Under the pieces are notes generated by a model. It was not told the DNA's origin. It did not search any database and saw only the letters and a list, made by a program, of their open reading frames with translations. A program made the position numbers and the translations under genes. From Odoribacter sp. (GTDB lineage: Bacteria; Bacteroidota; Bacteroidia; Bacteroidales; Prolixibacteraceae), in NCBI GenBank assembly GCA_013824715.1, contig PNOH01000010.1, positions 42,339 through 106,338 of the forward strand: a DNA stretch of 64,000 nucleotides. Direction: 5' to 3'. Positions 17,728 through 27,056 of the stretch are shown piece by piece (the first letter of the stretch is position 1; the number at the start of each line of letters is the position of its first letter).

Positions 17728-17912
17728 GATTTAAATGTTATAAGTCAAATTGATTTACGAAATTTCTACTGGATTTGTGTCGGTAAGGCGGTAATATTTT
17801 GGCTCTATAAAATTTGTGGTGTGTAAGAATTTTTATTGACGCTAAGTAAATTCTAAAAGAGTAAATGGCTAAATAAGAATGATGAACGAGGGTTTTCAGG
17901 AGTTCAAATTAA
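17728..17912. other. Intergenic spacer without recognised feature
   Basis: AT-rich DNA between two minus-strand genes; I see no ORF, strong hairpin or promoter consensus that I would defend. Confidence 0.5.
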
Positions 17913-18758
17913 TCAGTCAATCTGTGTCAGTTCAAAAAATCTGTCCTGAATAAAACGGGTAACCGGTCCAGGTTTGCCATCGCTGATTAATATTCCATCG
18001 ATATTTACCACTGGGGTAATCTCACTGCCAGTTCCAACAATCATCATTTCGTCCATTCCATTCAGTTCCGAAGCTTTAATTCCTTCTTCGATTACCCTGA
18101 TTCCGTTTTCCCGACAAATTTCCATTACCACTTTTTTGGTGATTCCAGGCAGTATCAGGTTCGAGTCAGGATGCGTAAATAAGATTCCATCCTTCACACC
18201 GATTACATTGGAATGGGAGGCTTCGGTCGCGATACCATTCCGGATAAAGATGGTTTCTTCGGCATTATTTTCGGCAGCTTTTTGCGCAAACAAAACATTG
18301 GGCAGCAAGGCGATGGATTTGATATCGCAACGCAACCAGCGAATATCTTCGGCAGTTATTACTTTGACCCCATTTTCGATTTGCTCTTGCTTAGTTGAAA
18401 AAGGAAAGGCTGACGCATAAACCGTTGGCTGGATATTTTCAGGAAAACGATGGATTCGCGTGTGGCTTCCACGGGTAATTTGCAAATAAATTCCTGCCTC
18501 CTGATCGGTTAATTCATTCCTTTCCAAAAGCTTCAGGAAAATGGCTTCAAACTGTTCAAAATCCTCCAGATTAATCCGGACTTCACGAAGGCTTCTTTTT
18601 AGCCGGTTAAGGTGATCGTTGAACCGGAATGGTTTGCCCCGGTAATATTTAACTACTTCGTAAACGCCATCGGCAAAATTAAAACCCCTGTCTTCAGGAG
18701 AAATGAAAGCCATATTGACGGGCAAAAGACTTCCGTTCAAATAAACGATCTTCTCCAT
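17913..18758 (-). CDS. D-amino acid aminotransferase-like (class IV) enzyme
   Basis: 281 residues. Class IV fold: N-terminal YLNGSLLPVNMAFISPEDRGF with FADGVYEVVKYY, the PLP lysine in RCDIKSIALLPNV, the conserved Glu and Asn in ATEASHSNVIGV, and PGITKKVVMEICRENG. Lengths and motifs fit DAAT, which makes D-Glu or D-Ala for cell walls, though branched-chain or ADC lyase activity cannot be excluded. Two bp separate it from the following small secreted protein gene, which is upstream in the transcript. Confidence 0.85.
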   Translation of the reverse strand: MEKIVYLNGSLLPVNMAFISPEDRGFNFADGVYEVVKYYRGKPFRFNDHLNRLKRSLREVRINLEDFEQFEAIFLKLLERNELTDQEAGIYLQITRGSHTRIHRFPENIQPTVYASAFPFSTKQEQIENGVKVITAEDIRWLRCDIKSIALLPNVLFAQKAAENNAEETIFIRNGIATEASHSNVIGVKDGILFTHPDSNLILPGITKKVVMEICRENGIRVIEEGIKASELNGMDEMMIVGTGSEITPVVNIDGILISDGKPGPVTRFIQDRFFELTQID

Positions 18759-18760
18759 TA

Positions 18761-19270
18761 TTAATTTGTTTTGCTGCTTTTACCTTCGATGTAAGTCATG
18801 AACTTTTCACCGTCCTGCGACATTTCAAATTTGGTATTTACCATTTGATCGTCGAGTAACGAATAAGTCAGACGAAAAACCGGGACATTCAGGATTTTGT
18901 CGCTCTGCAAAACAATAGTTTTTGGAGCGTATGTAATCGAATAATTGATGGTGTGCCCTTCGTTGTCGAAATAAATGGCTTTTGTTGGATTGCCGGTGAT
19001 ATCCAGCGAAACAATCATCAGATCGTCGTGAATGGTGGCTGGACGGTTGCCGCTGGCCGGATATTCGGAATGTGATTTGCGGACCAGAATTTTCCCATCC
19101 AGATCGGTTTGAAACGAGAATGTTCCGCCTCCTTGTCCGGGCTGGCCACTTCCTTCGCCTTTCCACTCGCCGGTTAACCACGACCAGTTGCTCCAGGGTG
19201 AGTTTTGTTGCGCAAAACTGGATGAAACGAATGTTAGAAGGACAAACACAATGACGAGTTTTGTTTTCAT
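18761..19270 (-). CDS. Secreted lipocalin/DUF1579-like protein
   Basis: 169 residues with a cleaved signal peptide (MKTKLVIVFVLLTFVSSSFAQ). The mature part begins SPWSNWSWLTGEWKGEGSGQ, the W-L-x-G-x-W start of small beta-barrel families such as DUF1579 or nitrobindin-like proteins, and continues in alternating strands. A ligand-binding role is likely but unknown; there is no haem His in a position I can assign. It is upstream of the aminotransferase, 2 bp apart. Confidence 0.65.
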   Translation of the reverse strand: MKTKLVIVFVLLTFVSSSFAQQNSPWSNWSWLTGEWKGEGSGQPGQGGGTFSFQTDLDGKILVRKSHSEYPASGNRPATIHDDLMIVSLDITGNPTKAIYFDNEGHTINYSITYAPKTIVLQSDKILNVPVFRLTYSLLDDQMVNTKFEMSQDGEKFMTYIEGKSSKTN

Positions 19271-19362
19271 ATCTGATGCTAGAAGTTAATTAATTGAAAT
19301 CCCAAATTTAGTCTTTGTCGGCAGCTATTTATTACAACGGCTCCCATAGTTTCAGCTTTTGC

Positions 19363-20340
19363 TCAAACTATGGGAATGTGCTCAACTTTTATCACCACAT
19401 TCCCGATCTTATGACCTTTTTCCACATATCTGGTGGCCTCTACAATCTGTTCCAGAGAATATCGTCGGTCAATAACCGGTTTGAATTGCCCGGCTTCTAA
19501 CAGTTCCTTTAGAAAGACGACATCTGCTTTGCTGATGGTCGGAATTGGGAACAACAGTTTTTTGCCACTAAGCAGTGGTGTTATCAACGCGAGTAATGGA
19601 TTTTGACCCATGTAGCCGAGTTCTGTTGAAATATAGATTCCGCCTTTATTAAGTAGCGGTTTGCATTTCCCGAACGAACTTTTGCCAACCGCATCAAACA
19701 CGAGGTCGAAAGTTTTATTGAATTTGGTAAAGTCTTGTTTGGTGTAGTCAATTACCTCGTTGGCTCCCAGCGATTTCACGAGTTCCATATTTTGAGTGTT
19801 GCACACTGCCGTAACTTCTGCTCCAAAATATTTGCACAATTGCACGGCTGCCGACCCGATGGCGCCGGTTGCACCGTTTATCAATACTTTGTGTCCGCTC
19901 CTGACATTGGCTGCCCGGATGTCGCACAGGGCATAGTGACCGCCTTCAGTAATGGGAGCAGCTTCTTCAAAAGTCAGGTTGGCCGGCATCGTTGTAATCG
20001 GGCCATCTTCGGCCATCACCATGTATTCGGCATGAGCGCCAAAAGTCACATCATTGTATCCAAACACCTCTTCGCCCGGCAGAAATGTCTTTACATCCTT
20101 TCCAACGGCTTCAATTTCTCCGGCAAACTCGTTGCCCAATATCTGGTTTTTAGGCCGGAATAATCCGCTGAAGAACCGGGAGATAAAATACTCAGCGCTC
20201 CGAAATCCGCAATCGGTGCGGTTTACCGTGGTGGCGTGTACTTTTATCAGCACCTCGTTGGCTTTAGGTGTTGGTTTTGGCACCTCAACGAGTTGAAGCA
20301 CTTCCGGTGGGCCGTATCGGGTATGAATGATGGCTTTCAT
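19363..20340 (-). CDS. Zinc-independent MDR family NAD(P)H-dependent oxidoreductase
   Basis: 325 residues. MDR layout: N-terminal catalytic fold (MKAIIHTRYGPPEVLQLVEVPKP, GNEFAGEIEAVGKDV), a Rossmann fold with VLINGATGAIGSAAVQLCKYFGAEVTAV, and the end GKIGNVVIKV-like (HKIGNVVIKV). Zinc ligands of true alcohol dehydrogenases are missing, so it resembles quinone or enone reductases. Cytoplasmic. A single gene. Confidence 0.85.
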   Translation of the reverse strand: MKAIIHTRYGPPEVLQLVEVPKPTPKANEVLIKVHATTVNRTDCGFRSAEYFISRFFSGLFRPKNQILGNEFAGEIEAVGKDVKTFLPGEEVFGYNDVTFGAHAEYMVMAEDGPITTMPANLTFEEAAPITEGGHYALCDIRAANVRSGHKVLINGATGAIGSAAVQLCKYFGAEVTAVCNTQNMELVKSLGANEVIDYTKQDFTKFNKTFDLVFDAVGKSSFGKCKPLLNKGGIYISTELGYMGQNPLLALITPLLSGKKLLFPIPTISKADVVFLKELLEAGQFKPVIDRRYSLEQIVEATRYVEKGHKIGNVVIKVEHIPIV

Positions 20341-20475
20341 TGAGTAGTAGCGTTTGGGTTAAACGACGAAGAGCACAAAGGTTTCACGAATATACAAGAA
20401 GTTATTTCAAGTAAATGTATCCTTTTTTCAATATTTCCGTTTTGTCAATTGTTTTTAATTTCAAAACTATTCCAG

Positions 20476-21468
20476 ATGAAAACTCTATTTCTTGTTTTTG
20501 CTTTTCTTTCAATCGTTGAATGTTTAGCCCAAAATATTAAAACCGGCAGCAAAATCATCGTGAATGATCCTCTTATTCATCAGGTAATTCCCAAAGATGC
20601 TCAGGTTGAAATTCTGGCTGAAGGATTTGGATGGACCGAAGGGCCGCTTTGGTTACCCATCGAAAACAAACTTCTGTTTTCGGATATTCCTTCCAACTCC
20701 ATTTTTGAATGGACCGAAAAAGGAGGGAAAAAGCTTTACCTGAAACCTGCTGGTTATACCGGAAAAGAAAAACGGGGAGGAGAAACCGGTTCGAATGGCT
20801 TGTTGTTGAGTCCGGATGGCGAATTAATTCTTTGCCAACACGGCGACCGGAGAGTAGCAAAAATGAAGGCCACGATTAAAAATCCCAAAGCTGAATTTAT
20901 TAGTCTGGCCGATAATTACAACGGCAGGAAATTCAACAGTCCCAACGATGCCGTTTTCCATAATAACGGAGATTTGTATTTTACTGATCCGCCATACGGA
21001 CTGGAGAAAGGTATGGACGACCCGGCTAAAGAATTGGATTTTCAGGGCGTTTATAAGCTTGATAAAAAGGGGAAAACCACCTTGCTGACCAAAGAAATTT
21101 CCCGGCCTAATGGAATTGCCTTTTCACCCGATTGGAAGAAACTTTATGTGGGCAGTTCCGACCCCGAAAAAGCAATCTGGATGGTTTATGATGTTTCAGG
21201 AGATGGTTTGCTGAAAAATGGAAAACTGTTTTTTGATGCCACCAGCATGACCAAAGATTTAAAAGGATTGCCCGATGGAATGAAAATTCATCCAAACGGG
21301 TGGGTATTTGCCACAGGTCCCGGTGGAGTGCTGATTTTTACTCCCGAAGGCAAGCACCTCGGCACCATTTTCACCGGCGAAGCCACCGCCAATTGCGCTT
21401 TTAACGATGAGTTTTCAGTACTGTATATCACGGCTGACCACTATTTATTGAGGATGAAGTTGAAATAA
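20476..21468 (+). CDS. Secreted SMP-30/gluconolactonase-family lactonase
   Basis: 330 residues from the ATG at 20476, which begins a clear signal peptide (MKTLFLVFAFLSIVECLAQ); the frame extends 9 codons further up without need. Six-bladed propeller motifs: EGFGWTEGPLWLPIENKLLFSD, the metal-binding NSPNDAVFHNNGDLYFTDPPYGL, RPNGIAFSPDWKKLYVGSSD and LPDGMKIHPNGWVFATGPGG, each shortened here. It should open sugar lactones in the periplasm. The next gene on the strand is a sugar-isomerase-like protein. Confidence 0.88.
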   Translation: MKTLFLVFAFLSIVECLAQNIKTGSKIIVNDPLIHQVIPKDAQVEILAEGFGWTEGPLWLPIENKLLFSDIPSNSIFEWTEKGGKKLYLKPAGYTGKEKRGGETGSNGLLLSPDGELILCQHGDRRVAKMKATIKNPKAEFISLADNYNGRKFNSPNDAVFHNNGDLYFTDPPYGLEKGMDDPAKELDFQGVYKLDKKGKTTLLTKEISRPNGIAFSPDWKKLYVGSSDPEKAIWMVYDVSGDGLLKNGKLFFDATSMTKDLKGLPDGMKIHPNGWVFATGPGGVLIFTPEGKHLGTIFTGEATANCAFNDEFSVLYITADHYLLRMKLK

Positions 21469-21506
21469 GACTGATTGATAAAGTATAAACCAAAAAAAAC
21501 TAAATC

Positions 21507-22574
21507 ATGGACCGTAGAAAATTTATTGAAACATCGGGAGCCGCTGCAGGAATCGCAGTATTGGGAAATGCAAAAACCGCATTTGCAGGAAGCCCGGAAG
21601 GTTCAAAACCCGCACAGGGAGGAAATTCAAAAATCAAACTTGGCCTCTATTCAATAAGTTATGGCGGCATCTGGTATGAGGGATCGGCACTTTCTTTTGA
21701 AGATTTCTGCAAAAGGGCAAAAGATTATGGGTTCGACGGAGTTGAACTCGATAACAAACGGCCAATGGGTTGCCCTCTTGATCTGGATAAACGCAGAAGG
21801 GATGAAATGGTGAATGCTCTCCTGAAAAACGGACTAGAAATACCGGCCATAGCTGCGAATAACGATTTCTCAAGCCCGGTTCCGGAACACCGTGAATGTC
21901 AGCTTCTGATGGTCCGTGAAACAGCCAGGCTTGCAAAAGATTTGGGATCGAAAATAGTCAGGCTTTTTGCTGCATGGCCCGGCGTGGTGATTCATGAAGG
22001 TGTGGGTACTTATGAACTTACAAGGGGAAATTTCTACACCTTCGAAAGACAGTATCCGTTTGCCACCAGAATCGAACGCTGGAATTTCGTCAAAGATTGC
22101 CTTAAAGAAGCTGCCGGATTTGGGGAAGAATTCGGGGTAACGATGGCCCTGCAAAACCATGCCCCACTGATCAAAACCTGGCGCGATACGCTTGATCTGG
22201 TCAGGGAAATCAATTCACCCTGGCTGAAAATATGCCTCGACCTGCCGATAATGGACAATCTTGATAACGACTATGTTGCCAATGCAGTAAGAACCGTCGG
22301 TGACCTGCAGGTTCATTCTCATTTTGGCGGTGAATATTACCGTGATAAGGACGATACAGTTAAACCCGTTATCCTCGATTATTATGCGGGAGGGAAAAAT
22401 CCCGATTACAAACATTTTATCGGGTTAATGAATGAGATTGGTTACAATGGTTATTTTACATTTGAACTGTGCCATCCCGTTTTAAATGCAGACCACACCC
22501 GGGGCGATATCAGTTATGTCGATAACCAGGTAAAATTAGCCAGGGAATTTCTTGGCAAAATAGTGGGGAAATAG
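21507..22574 (+). CDS. Exported TIM-barrel sugar phosphate isomerase/epimerase-like protein
   Basis: 355 residues with a Tat-type leader (MDRRKFIETSGAAAGIAVLG). The body is an AP-endonuclease-2-like TIM barrel: KLGLYSISYGG, DYGFDGVELDN, metal-ligand positions in MALQNHAPL, LKICLDLP, QVHSHFGGEYY and YFTFELCHP. Such proteins act on free sugars in Bacteroidota periplasm. It follows the lactonase gene by 38 bp and is probably cotranscribed. Confidence 0.85.
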   Translation: MDRRKFIETSGAAAGIAVLGNAKTAFAGSPEGSKPAQGGNSKIKLGLYSISYGGIWYEGSALSFEDFCKRAKDYGFDGVELDNKRPMGCPLDLDKRRRDEMVNALLKNGLEIPAIAANNDFSSPVPEHRECQLLMVRETARLAKDLGSKIVRLFAAWPGVVIHEGVGTYELTRGNFYTFERQYPFATRIERWNFVKDCLKEAAGFGEEFGVTMALQNHAPLIKTWRDTLDLVREINSPWLKICLDLPIMDNLDNDYVANAVRTVGDLQVHSHFGGEYYRDKDDTVKPVILDYYAGGKNPDYKHFIGLMNEIGYNGYFTFELCHPVLNADHTRGDISYVDNQVKLAREFLGKIVGK

Positions 22575-22634
22575 AATCATCCATGCCAGTGAGGGAATAA
22601 TAAAATATACAAAATCTGAAGAACTAAGGAAGGT

Positions 22635-22694
22635 ACGTCACAGACGCAAAACCAACAATCCCTTGTTGCCGCTTGCCGCTCAAACGATGGGCAG
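22635..22694. repeat. Structured repeat R1 (left flank of the methyltransferase island)
   Basis: A hairpin CGTCACAGACG is followed by CAAAACCAACAA and a second arm pair built on TGTTGCCGC and GCTCAAAC. The copy at 25513-25571 shares the linker and order, with compensating changes in the first stem (GCATCGCAGATGC). Both are in the same orientation and bracket 2.8 kb. Confidence 0.75.
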
Positions 22695-22729
22695 ACCAGT
22701 GGCAGTGCTGGGGAATTTCATGTGATCCA

Positions 22730-23893
22730 TTACCGATTTCCTTTTGCCCGATTGTGTGTCTTACACAACATCTGACAGTTCTTTGAATCTGTTGCGCCAC
22801 CCTTGCTCCATGCTGCTACATGGTCGGCGTCCATATCTGCCAACTTCCAAATCTTACTCTTGTTTGCATCATGTCCAATCGTACAAAGCGGACAGTTTGA
22901 TTCACCTTTAGTTTCAGCTTTAGCAGTCTGTGCTGCGAAAACAGATTTCTTGGTTGCCTCATCAAAGACTCGCACATCAAGCAATTTCGTGTCGACTGAA
23001 TCCCCAAGAATGTACTCAAAAATACCCTTACGGTTTTTGATATACAGGTCACCGTAGAGCTTTTGTACCTCGGCTGATACTTGATTTGGGTTATACGCTT
23101 TCTTGTGAAACTCTTCGTACAGTCGTCCCCATTCCAGCCCGCGCATCTCAGTCTCTACATCTTTAAACACGCCCGAAACCCATTCAATCACACTATTGAA
23201 ATAAGTTTTTAATTCAGTAATGTTCGTGTTAAAGCGGTGTCGACTCATATAATCGTCGATATTTCCTTTGCTTACCCAGTCAAGCGCGCATTCCAAAAAT
23301 TCCTGCCGGTTGGCGCTACCCGATACATAGGCGCTCCATTTTTGGATGTTGGCGTTTTGGCTATTACTAAACTCCTCCTTACTGAGCGTTACAAACGGCC
23401 CTGAGAAAATGGCATTAAGCAATTCCTGATTATTGAGTGGCACACCGGCAATATTAATGGTGCGAAACCATTGTTTGATCTCGCTTTCTTCGCCTTCACA
23501 TTCGTAAATGGTAAGTTTCGTTTCCAGAATACGAGTCTGCTTGTCGGTTGCGATACCGCTAAAATATTGCTCCATTCCGTTTTCATCTTTCACAGCAAAT
23601 TTGTTGGTAACATATCGCCCGAAACTGGTAACGCGCTGTTGTCCATCGAGAATTTCAAGCTTATCGTCGCTCACTTTCACAAAATAAATTAAACCCAGCG
23701 GATAGCCCTTGAGGATGGATTCGATAACGGCCACATCCCGTTTGCCATCGGCGTAAATGTAGTTGCGCTGATACTCCGGCTGTATGGTTAATTTGCCCGA
23801 AAGGCCAAACAGTCCCTTGCCTTCAAGTTCGTTATAGATAAACCCTTCACAAATGTCCTTAACGGTGATGTCGGTTTTTAAGGTTGTTTTCAT
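22730..23893 (-). CDS. DUF262 (GmrS-like) protein fused to an HNH endonuclease
   Basis: 387 residues. The N-terminal DUF262/ParB-like domain has [11 protein letters not shown] and the DGQQR motif (Asp83-Arg87), a nucleotide-binding site that also occurs in GmrSD and SspE. The C-terminal HNH nuclease has CPLC, then DADHVAAW near residue 357 and [10 protein letters not shown], so the metal and catalytic residues are intact. Its ATG overlaps the stop of the methyltransferase gene (ATGA). With that partner it looks like a restriction-modification-type defence pair in which the nuclease is DUF262-gated. Recognition sequence unknown. Confidence 0.88.
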   Translation of the reverse strand: MKTTLKTDITVKDICEGFIYNELEGKGLFGLSGKLTIQPEYQRNYIYADGKRDVAVIESILKGYPLGLIYFVKVSDDKLEILDGQQRVTSFGRYVTNKFAVKDENGMEQYFSGIATDKQTRILETKLTIYECEGEESEIKQWFRTINIAGVPLNNQELLNAIFSGPFVTLSKEEFSNSQNANIQKWSAYVSGSANRQEFLECALDWVSKGNIDDYMSRHRFNTNITELKTYFNSVIEWVSGVFKDVETEMRGLEWGRLYEEFHKKAYNPNQVSAEVQKLYGDLYIKNRKGIFEYILGDSVDTKLLDVRVFDEATKKSVFAAQTAKAETKGESNCPLCTIGHDANKSKIWKLADMDADHVAAWSKGGATDSKNCQMLCKTHNRAKGNR

Positions 23894-25011
23894 TTTGTTT
23901 TTTTCTTGATTATAAGACGTGCATAGGTGGATTTGTACTCGTTACCAATTTTGATTGCACCTCGCCGGTTCAAATCCCCATGGTTGGGCGCATCTTGTTC
24001 GGTATATTCCTTCGTTTTTAACCCTGAATTGTCGTCTCTGTCTGTTATGCCAACAATCTCAAACTGCTCAGGGGAATATTTATCAAGAAAACTTATCGGT
24101 ACTCCCATCGCACCGTCGTAATCGCTCGGGATAGCATCGGTAAACGGTACTTCGATGGCATCGTAGTTGTCGTAATGATCATACGATTCTTTCCCTTTAA
24201 TTTCTTTGTGTTTACTGAACTTCAAGTTTTCTCCCATAGACATCAAAGGCAAGAATTGGTGACGTCGGCCATGATCAAGATTAGTAAACCAACAAACATT
24301 TCTAAACTTCACTAAGCCTGTTTCGGGGTTATAAACTCCTACCGCATATTCTTTGGCAAAAGTGGTTGAAAAGTAAGCATTACCAGCATGAAAACCGTTT
24401 CCCAACCACATCTTATCACTCTTAATCAGTGGAAAAACTTCCTTGTATGTAATCGCATTCATATTACCGATTATCACAAACTGCTTATCAGCCTCAACAA
24501 TCCACGCTAAAAAATCGCGGAACAGCGAGAAAGGCGGATTGGTAATGATGATGTCGGCTTCGTCGCGCAGTTTTTTGATCTCTTTACTTTTAAAGTCTCC
24601 ATCGCCTTTCAAGTAATGCCATTCTAAGTCGTTCACATCAACTTTTCCATCACCGGTCTTGTCGTGGTCTAGCGTAAATATTTTGCCGTATTTGGCAGTT
24701 TTATAACTGTCGAATTGCGGATCGTTCACTTCAAATAAGGTTGGCTGGTAGGGAATTTTATAGTTCTTACTTTCCGCAGCATAACTGGTACTAATGAGCT
24801 TTTTCAGACCAAATTGCTCAAAATTTTGGGCAAAAAACTTGGTAAAGTTGCTCCACTCCGGATCGTCGCAAGGCAACAGCACCGTTTTACCTCGAAACAC
24901 ATCAGGATTGTATTCCAAATAGGCATTGATTTCTTTTTCGATATCGTGGTACTGGGTGTAGAACTCGTCGTTTTTTGCATTTTTAGCGTTGGTAAGATTG
25001 CTGTTTGCCAT
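23890..25011 (-). CDS. EcoRI-family adenine-specific DNA methyltransferase
   Basis: 373 residues of the MT_EcoRI family. Visible features: [18 protein letters not shown] at the N-terminus, motif-I-like [13 protein letters not shown], and the catalytic motif IV NPPF at residues 158-161 in [14 protein letters not shown]. The C-terminal part ([23 protein letters not shown]) is the usual family end. It should make N6-methyladenine. It is first in the operon, upstream of the DUF262-HNH gene with ATGA overlap, so host DNA would be protected before the nuclease is made. No gene like the EcoRI endonuclease itself is present. Confidence 0.9.
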   Translation of the reverse strand: MANSNLTNAKNAKNDEFYTQYHDIEKEINAYLEYNPDVFRGKTVLLPCDDPEWSNFTKFFAQNFEQFGLKKLISTSYAAESKNYKIPYQPTLFEVNDPQFDSYKTAKYGKIFTLDHDKTGDGKVDVNDLEWHYLKGDGDFKSKEIKKLRDEADIIITNPPFSLFRDFLAWIVEADKQFVIIGNMNAITYKEVFPLIKSDKMWLGNGFHAGNAYFSTTFAKEYAVGVYNPETGLVKFRNVCWFTNLDHGRRHQFLPLMSMGENLKFSKHKEIKGKESYDHYDNYDAIEVPFTDAIPSDYDGAMGVPISFLDKYSPEQFEIVGITDRDDNSGLKTKEYTEQDAPNHGDLNRRGAIKIGNEYKSTYARLIIKKKTK

Positions 25012-25079
25012 GTATTTTAAATCAATTATTTTATTTGTCTATCAATATACAATATACATCATTGTTACGCAGCTTTATT

Positions 25080-25403
25080 TTAATTTAATCTTACTAATTT
25101 TTTTAACTTTTGTGAAGCTTCATCTCCTGTAATCAACTCAAATGAGATTAAACGATTCCAAGGAATTCGAAAAGTATTATCTACATTGTCACTTCGTGTC
25201 GCTAATACTAAAAGGTAAGGTGAATTATAATTAATCTCCAAAGTTCCATATTCACCTTCAATTTGGAGATTCCCTTCAAACCAGAATCGAATTTTCAGCC
25301 CTTTGTACGGTGTAAATATTTCTTCCTCTATTTGATCCCCTTGAAAATTCGGATGTTTCACAATGAAATATTTCAGTTGTTTTTTCCAAAAATCTTGTTC
25401 CAT
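25080..25403 (-). CDS. Hypothetical 107-residue protein upstream of the methyltransferase
   Basis: A small soluble, beta-rich protein (KGLKIRFWFEGNLQIEGEYGTLEINYNS). No family recognised. It is on the same strand, 68 bp upstream of the methyltransferase, and inside the region bracketed by the R1 and R2 repeats. It could be a cargo or accessory gene of the island; I cannot assign a function. Confidence 0.55.
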   Translation of the reverse strand: MEQDFWKKQLKYFIVKHPNFQGDQIEEEIFTPYKGLKIRFWFEGNLQIEGEYGTLEINYNSPYLLVLATRSDNVDNTFRIPWNRLISFELITGDEASQKLKKLVRLN

Positions 25404-25461
25404 TACCTATGATTTAAATTAGTTGTTTTTCCCTGATAAATATTCTTATCTCATCCAACTG

Positions 25462-25571
25462 CCCCTTTGTAACGAGGGGTAAATGGTTTTGAGTTTGCAA
25501 CTCTTTTTTCATGCATCGCAGATGCAAAACCAACAACCCCTCGTTTCCGCCAGCGCTCAAACTAGGGGCAG
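25462..25571. repeat. Array of four hairpins including repeat R2
   Basis: In order: CCCCTTTGTAACGAGGGG (25462-25479), GAGTTTGCAACTC (25491-25503), GCATCGCAGATGC (25513-25525), and a long hairpin from CCCCTCGTTT (25537) to AAACTAGGGG (ending 25568). The last two are the R1-like unit. The R1-like unit is conserved in structure between the two sites despite sequence change. Confidence 0.75.
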
Positions 25572-25757
25572 TGCAGTTTCTATAGGTTACCAGATCATCA
25601 ATGTTTCCACTCATAATAAAACTCCTTCCCGTTTTACATTTTTATAGAATGGTGTGACACTGTGCCGGGTTTCCCAATCATTTCTTGAGAATATAAGCGT
25701 ACTAATATCTCTTTTTTCTTAATCATGGTCAAACTTACATAAAAAATTACAGTTTTC

Positions 25758-25913
25758 TCACTCCGCCAAGACACACTTTTTACTCCGCCCAGCCAGCGTT
25801 CGCTCATAATTTTCCAAAGTCTGATCCATCACTTTTGATTTTTCGTCGTGGCAACTCAGGCAACTTCCCACTTCCAGAATCCTTTTTTTTTCGGCAACCG
25901 GGAATGGCCGGAA
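25758..25913 (-). pseudogene. Remnant of the 3' end of a cytochrome b/multihaem c gene
   Basis: The last 51 codons match the C-terminus of the cytochrome encoded at 27057-29750 in about 41 of 51 residues, including the haem motif (CLSCH here, CLTCH there) and the ending RSKKCVLAE plus stop. The upstream part of the gene is gone: homology stops at about 25913 and the DUF1016 gene begins 80 bp further. It is either the stump of a displaced gene end or what remains of a tandem paralogue. Confidence 0.85.
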
Positions 25914-25994
25914 TACCGTGTAGATAATCAGCGACAAAACAAACTGCAAAATTTGATATATTTGGCTATGGATTTAATTGAAAATTAATAACGA

Positions 25995-27011
25995 ATGCCA
26001 ATGGATATAAATTTAAGTGAAAACTACAACCAGTTAATTCAGCAGATTTCTGAAGCCTACATTCAAGGCCAGAAAAATGCAGTAGTTTCTGTAAATGCTC
26101 ATTTGGTGCAAACCTACTGGCAAATAGGGCGATATATTGTCGAATTTGAACAAAAAGGGAAGCAACGCGCAGAATATGGACTAGCACTTATTGACAAATT
26201 ATCAGGCGATTTGTCGACAAATTTAGGCAAGGGCTTCAGTCGTAGTAATCTCATCTACATGAGACTTTTCTATCTTGAATTCCCAATAAGTGAGAAGCCT
26301 TCTCACTTATTGAGTTGGTCACATTACGTCGAATTGCTAAAGATATCTGACAAACTGGAACGTAGCTTTTACCTTCAACAAACGATCATGGAAAGCTGGT
26401 CAATTCCCGAACTCAAACGTCAAAAAAAATCTTCATTATTCCTTCGTTTAGCTGTATCAAAAGATAAGGAAGGAATAATGAAATTGGCTGAACAAGGACA
26501 GATTATTGAAAAACCAACGGATATAATCCGCGACCCCTATGTACTCGAATTTCTTAAAATTCCAGAGCCGTACCATTTATCCGAAACCGATTTAGAAACC
26601 CGATTGATTGATCATTTACAGCATTTCCTGCTTGAACTGGGAAAAGGCTTTGCTTTTATTGGCCGACAGTACCGAATAACCCTGGGCAACCGACCTCATT
26701 ATGTCGATTTGGTGTTTTACCACCGCATTCTCAAATGCTTTGTAATCATCGACCTGAAAAAAGAAGAAGCCGGGTACGAAGATGTTGGACAAATGAACAT
26801 GTACCTTGGCTATTTCGAAAACGAAGAAAACACTCCAGGCGACAATCCTCCAATTGGCATTGTATTGGCTAAAGAAAAAGACGACTTGCTCGTTAAATAT
26901 GCCATGCATAACATCAGCTCACAACTTTTTGTCAGCAAATACCAACTTTACCTGCCCGATAAGCAAATGCTTCAGGACAAGCTCACTGCATTGCTACAGA
27001 ATTTAGATTAA
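25995..27011 (+). CDS. DUF1016 (YhcG) family PD-(D/E)XK nuclease
   Basis: 338 residues. The N-terminal DUF1016_N domain (YWQIGRYIVEFEQKGKQRAEYG, LSWSHYVELLKI, followed by ERSFYLQQ) binds nucleic acid in related proteins. The C-terminal nuclease has YVDLVFYH (Asp238) and IIDLKK (Asp253, Lys255), the D...(D/E)xK pattern, then GQMNMYLGY. Family members occur in restriction loci and solitary defence cassettes. It is opposite in strand to its neighbours and lies exactly between two copies of a cytochrome 3' end, so it looks transferred. Start 25995 or 26001. Confidence 0.9.
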   Translation: MPMDINLSENYNQLIQQISEAYIQGQKNAVVSVNAHLVQTYWQIGRYIVEFEQKGKQRAEYGLALIDKLSGDLSTNLGKGFSRSNLIYMRLFYLEFPISEKPSHLLSWSHYVELLKISDKLERSFYLQQTIMESWSIPELKRQKKSSLFLRLAVSKDKEGIMKLAEQGQIIEKPTDIIRDPYVLEFLKIPEPYHLSETDLETRLIDHLQHFLLELGKGFAFIGRQYRITLGNRPHYVDLVFYHRILKCFVIIDLKKEEAGYEDVGQMNMYLGYFENEENTPGDNPPIGIVLAKEKDDLLVKYAMHNISSQLFVSKYQLYLPDKQMLQDKLTALLQNLD

Positions 27012-27056
27012 TAAATAAAAAATGAATTGAATTGGGATGACAAAATAGAAGAATAA

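Noticed and set aside
22635..25571. Integron attC sites for repeats R1/R2
   Set aside because: No attC core pair (RYYYAAC/GTTRRRY) and no integron integrase in the window.
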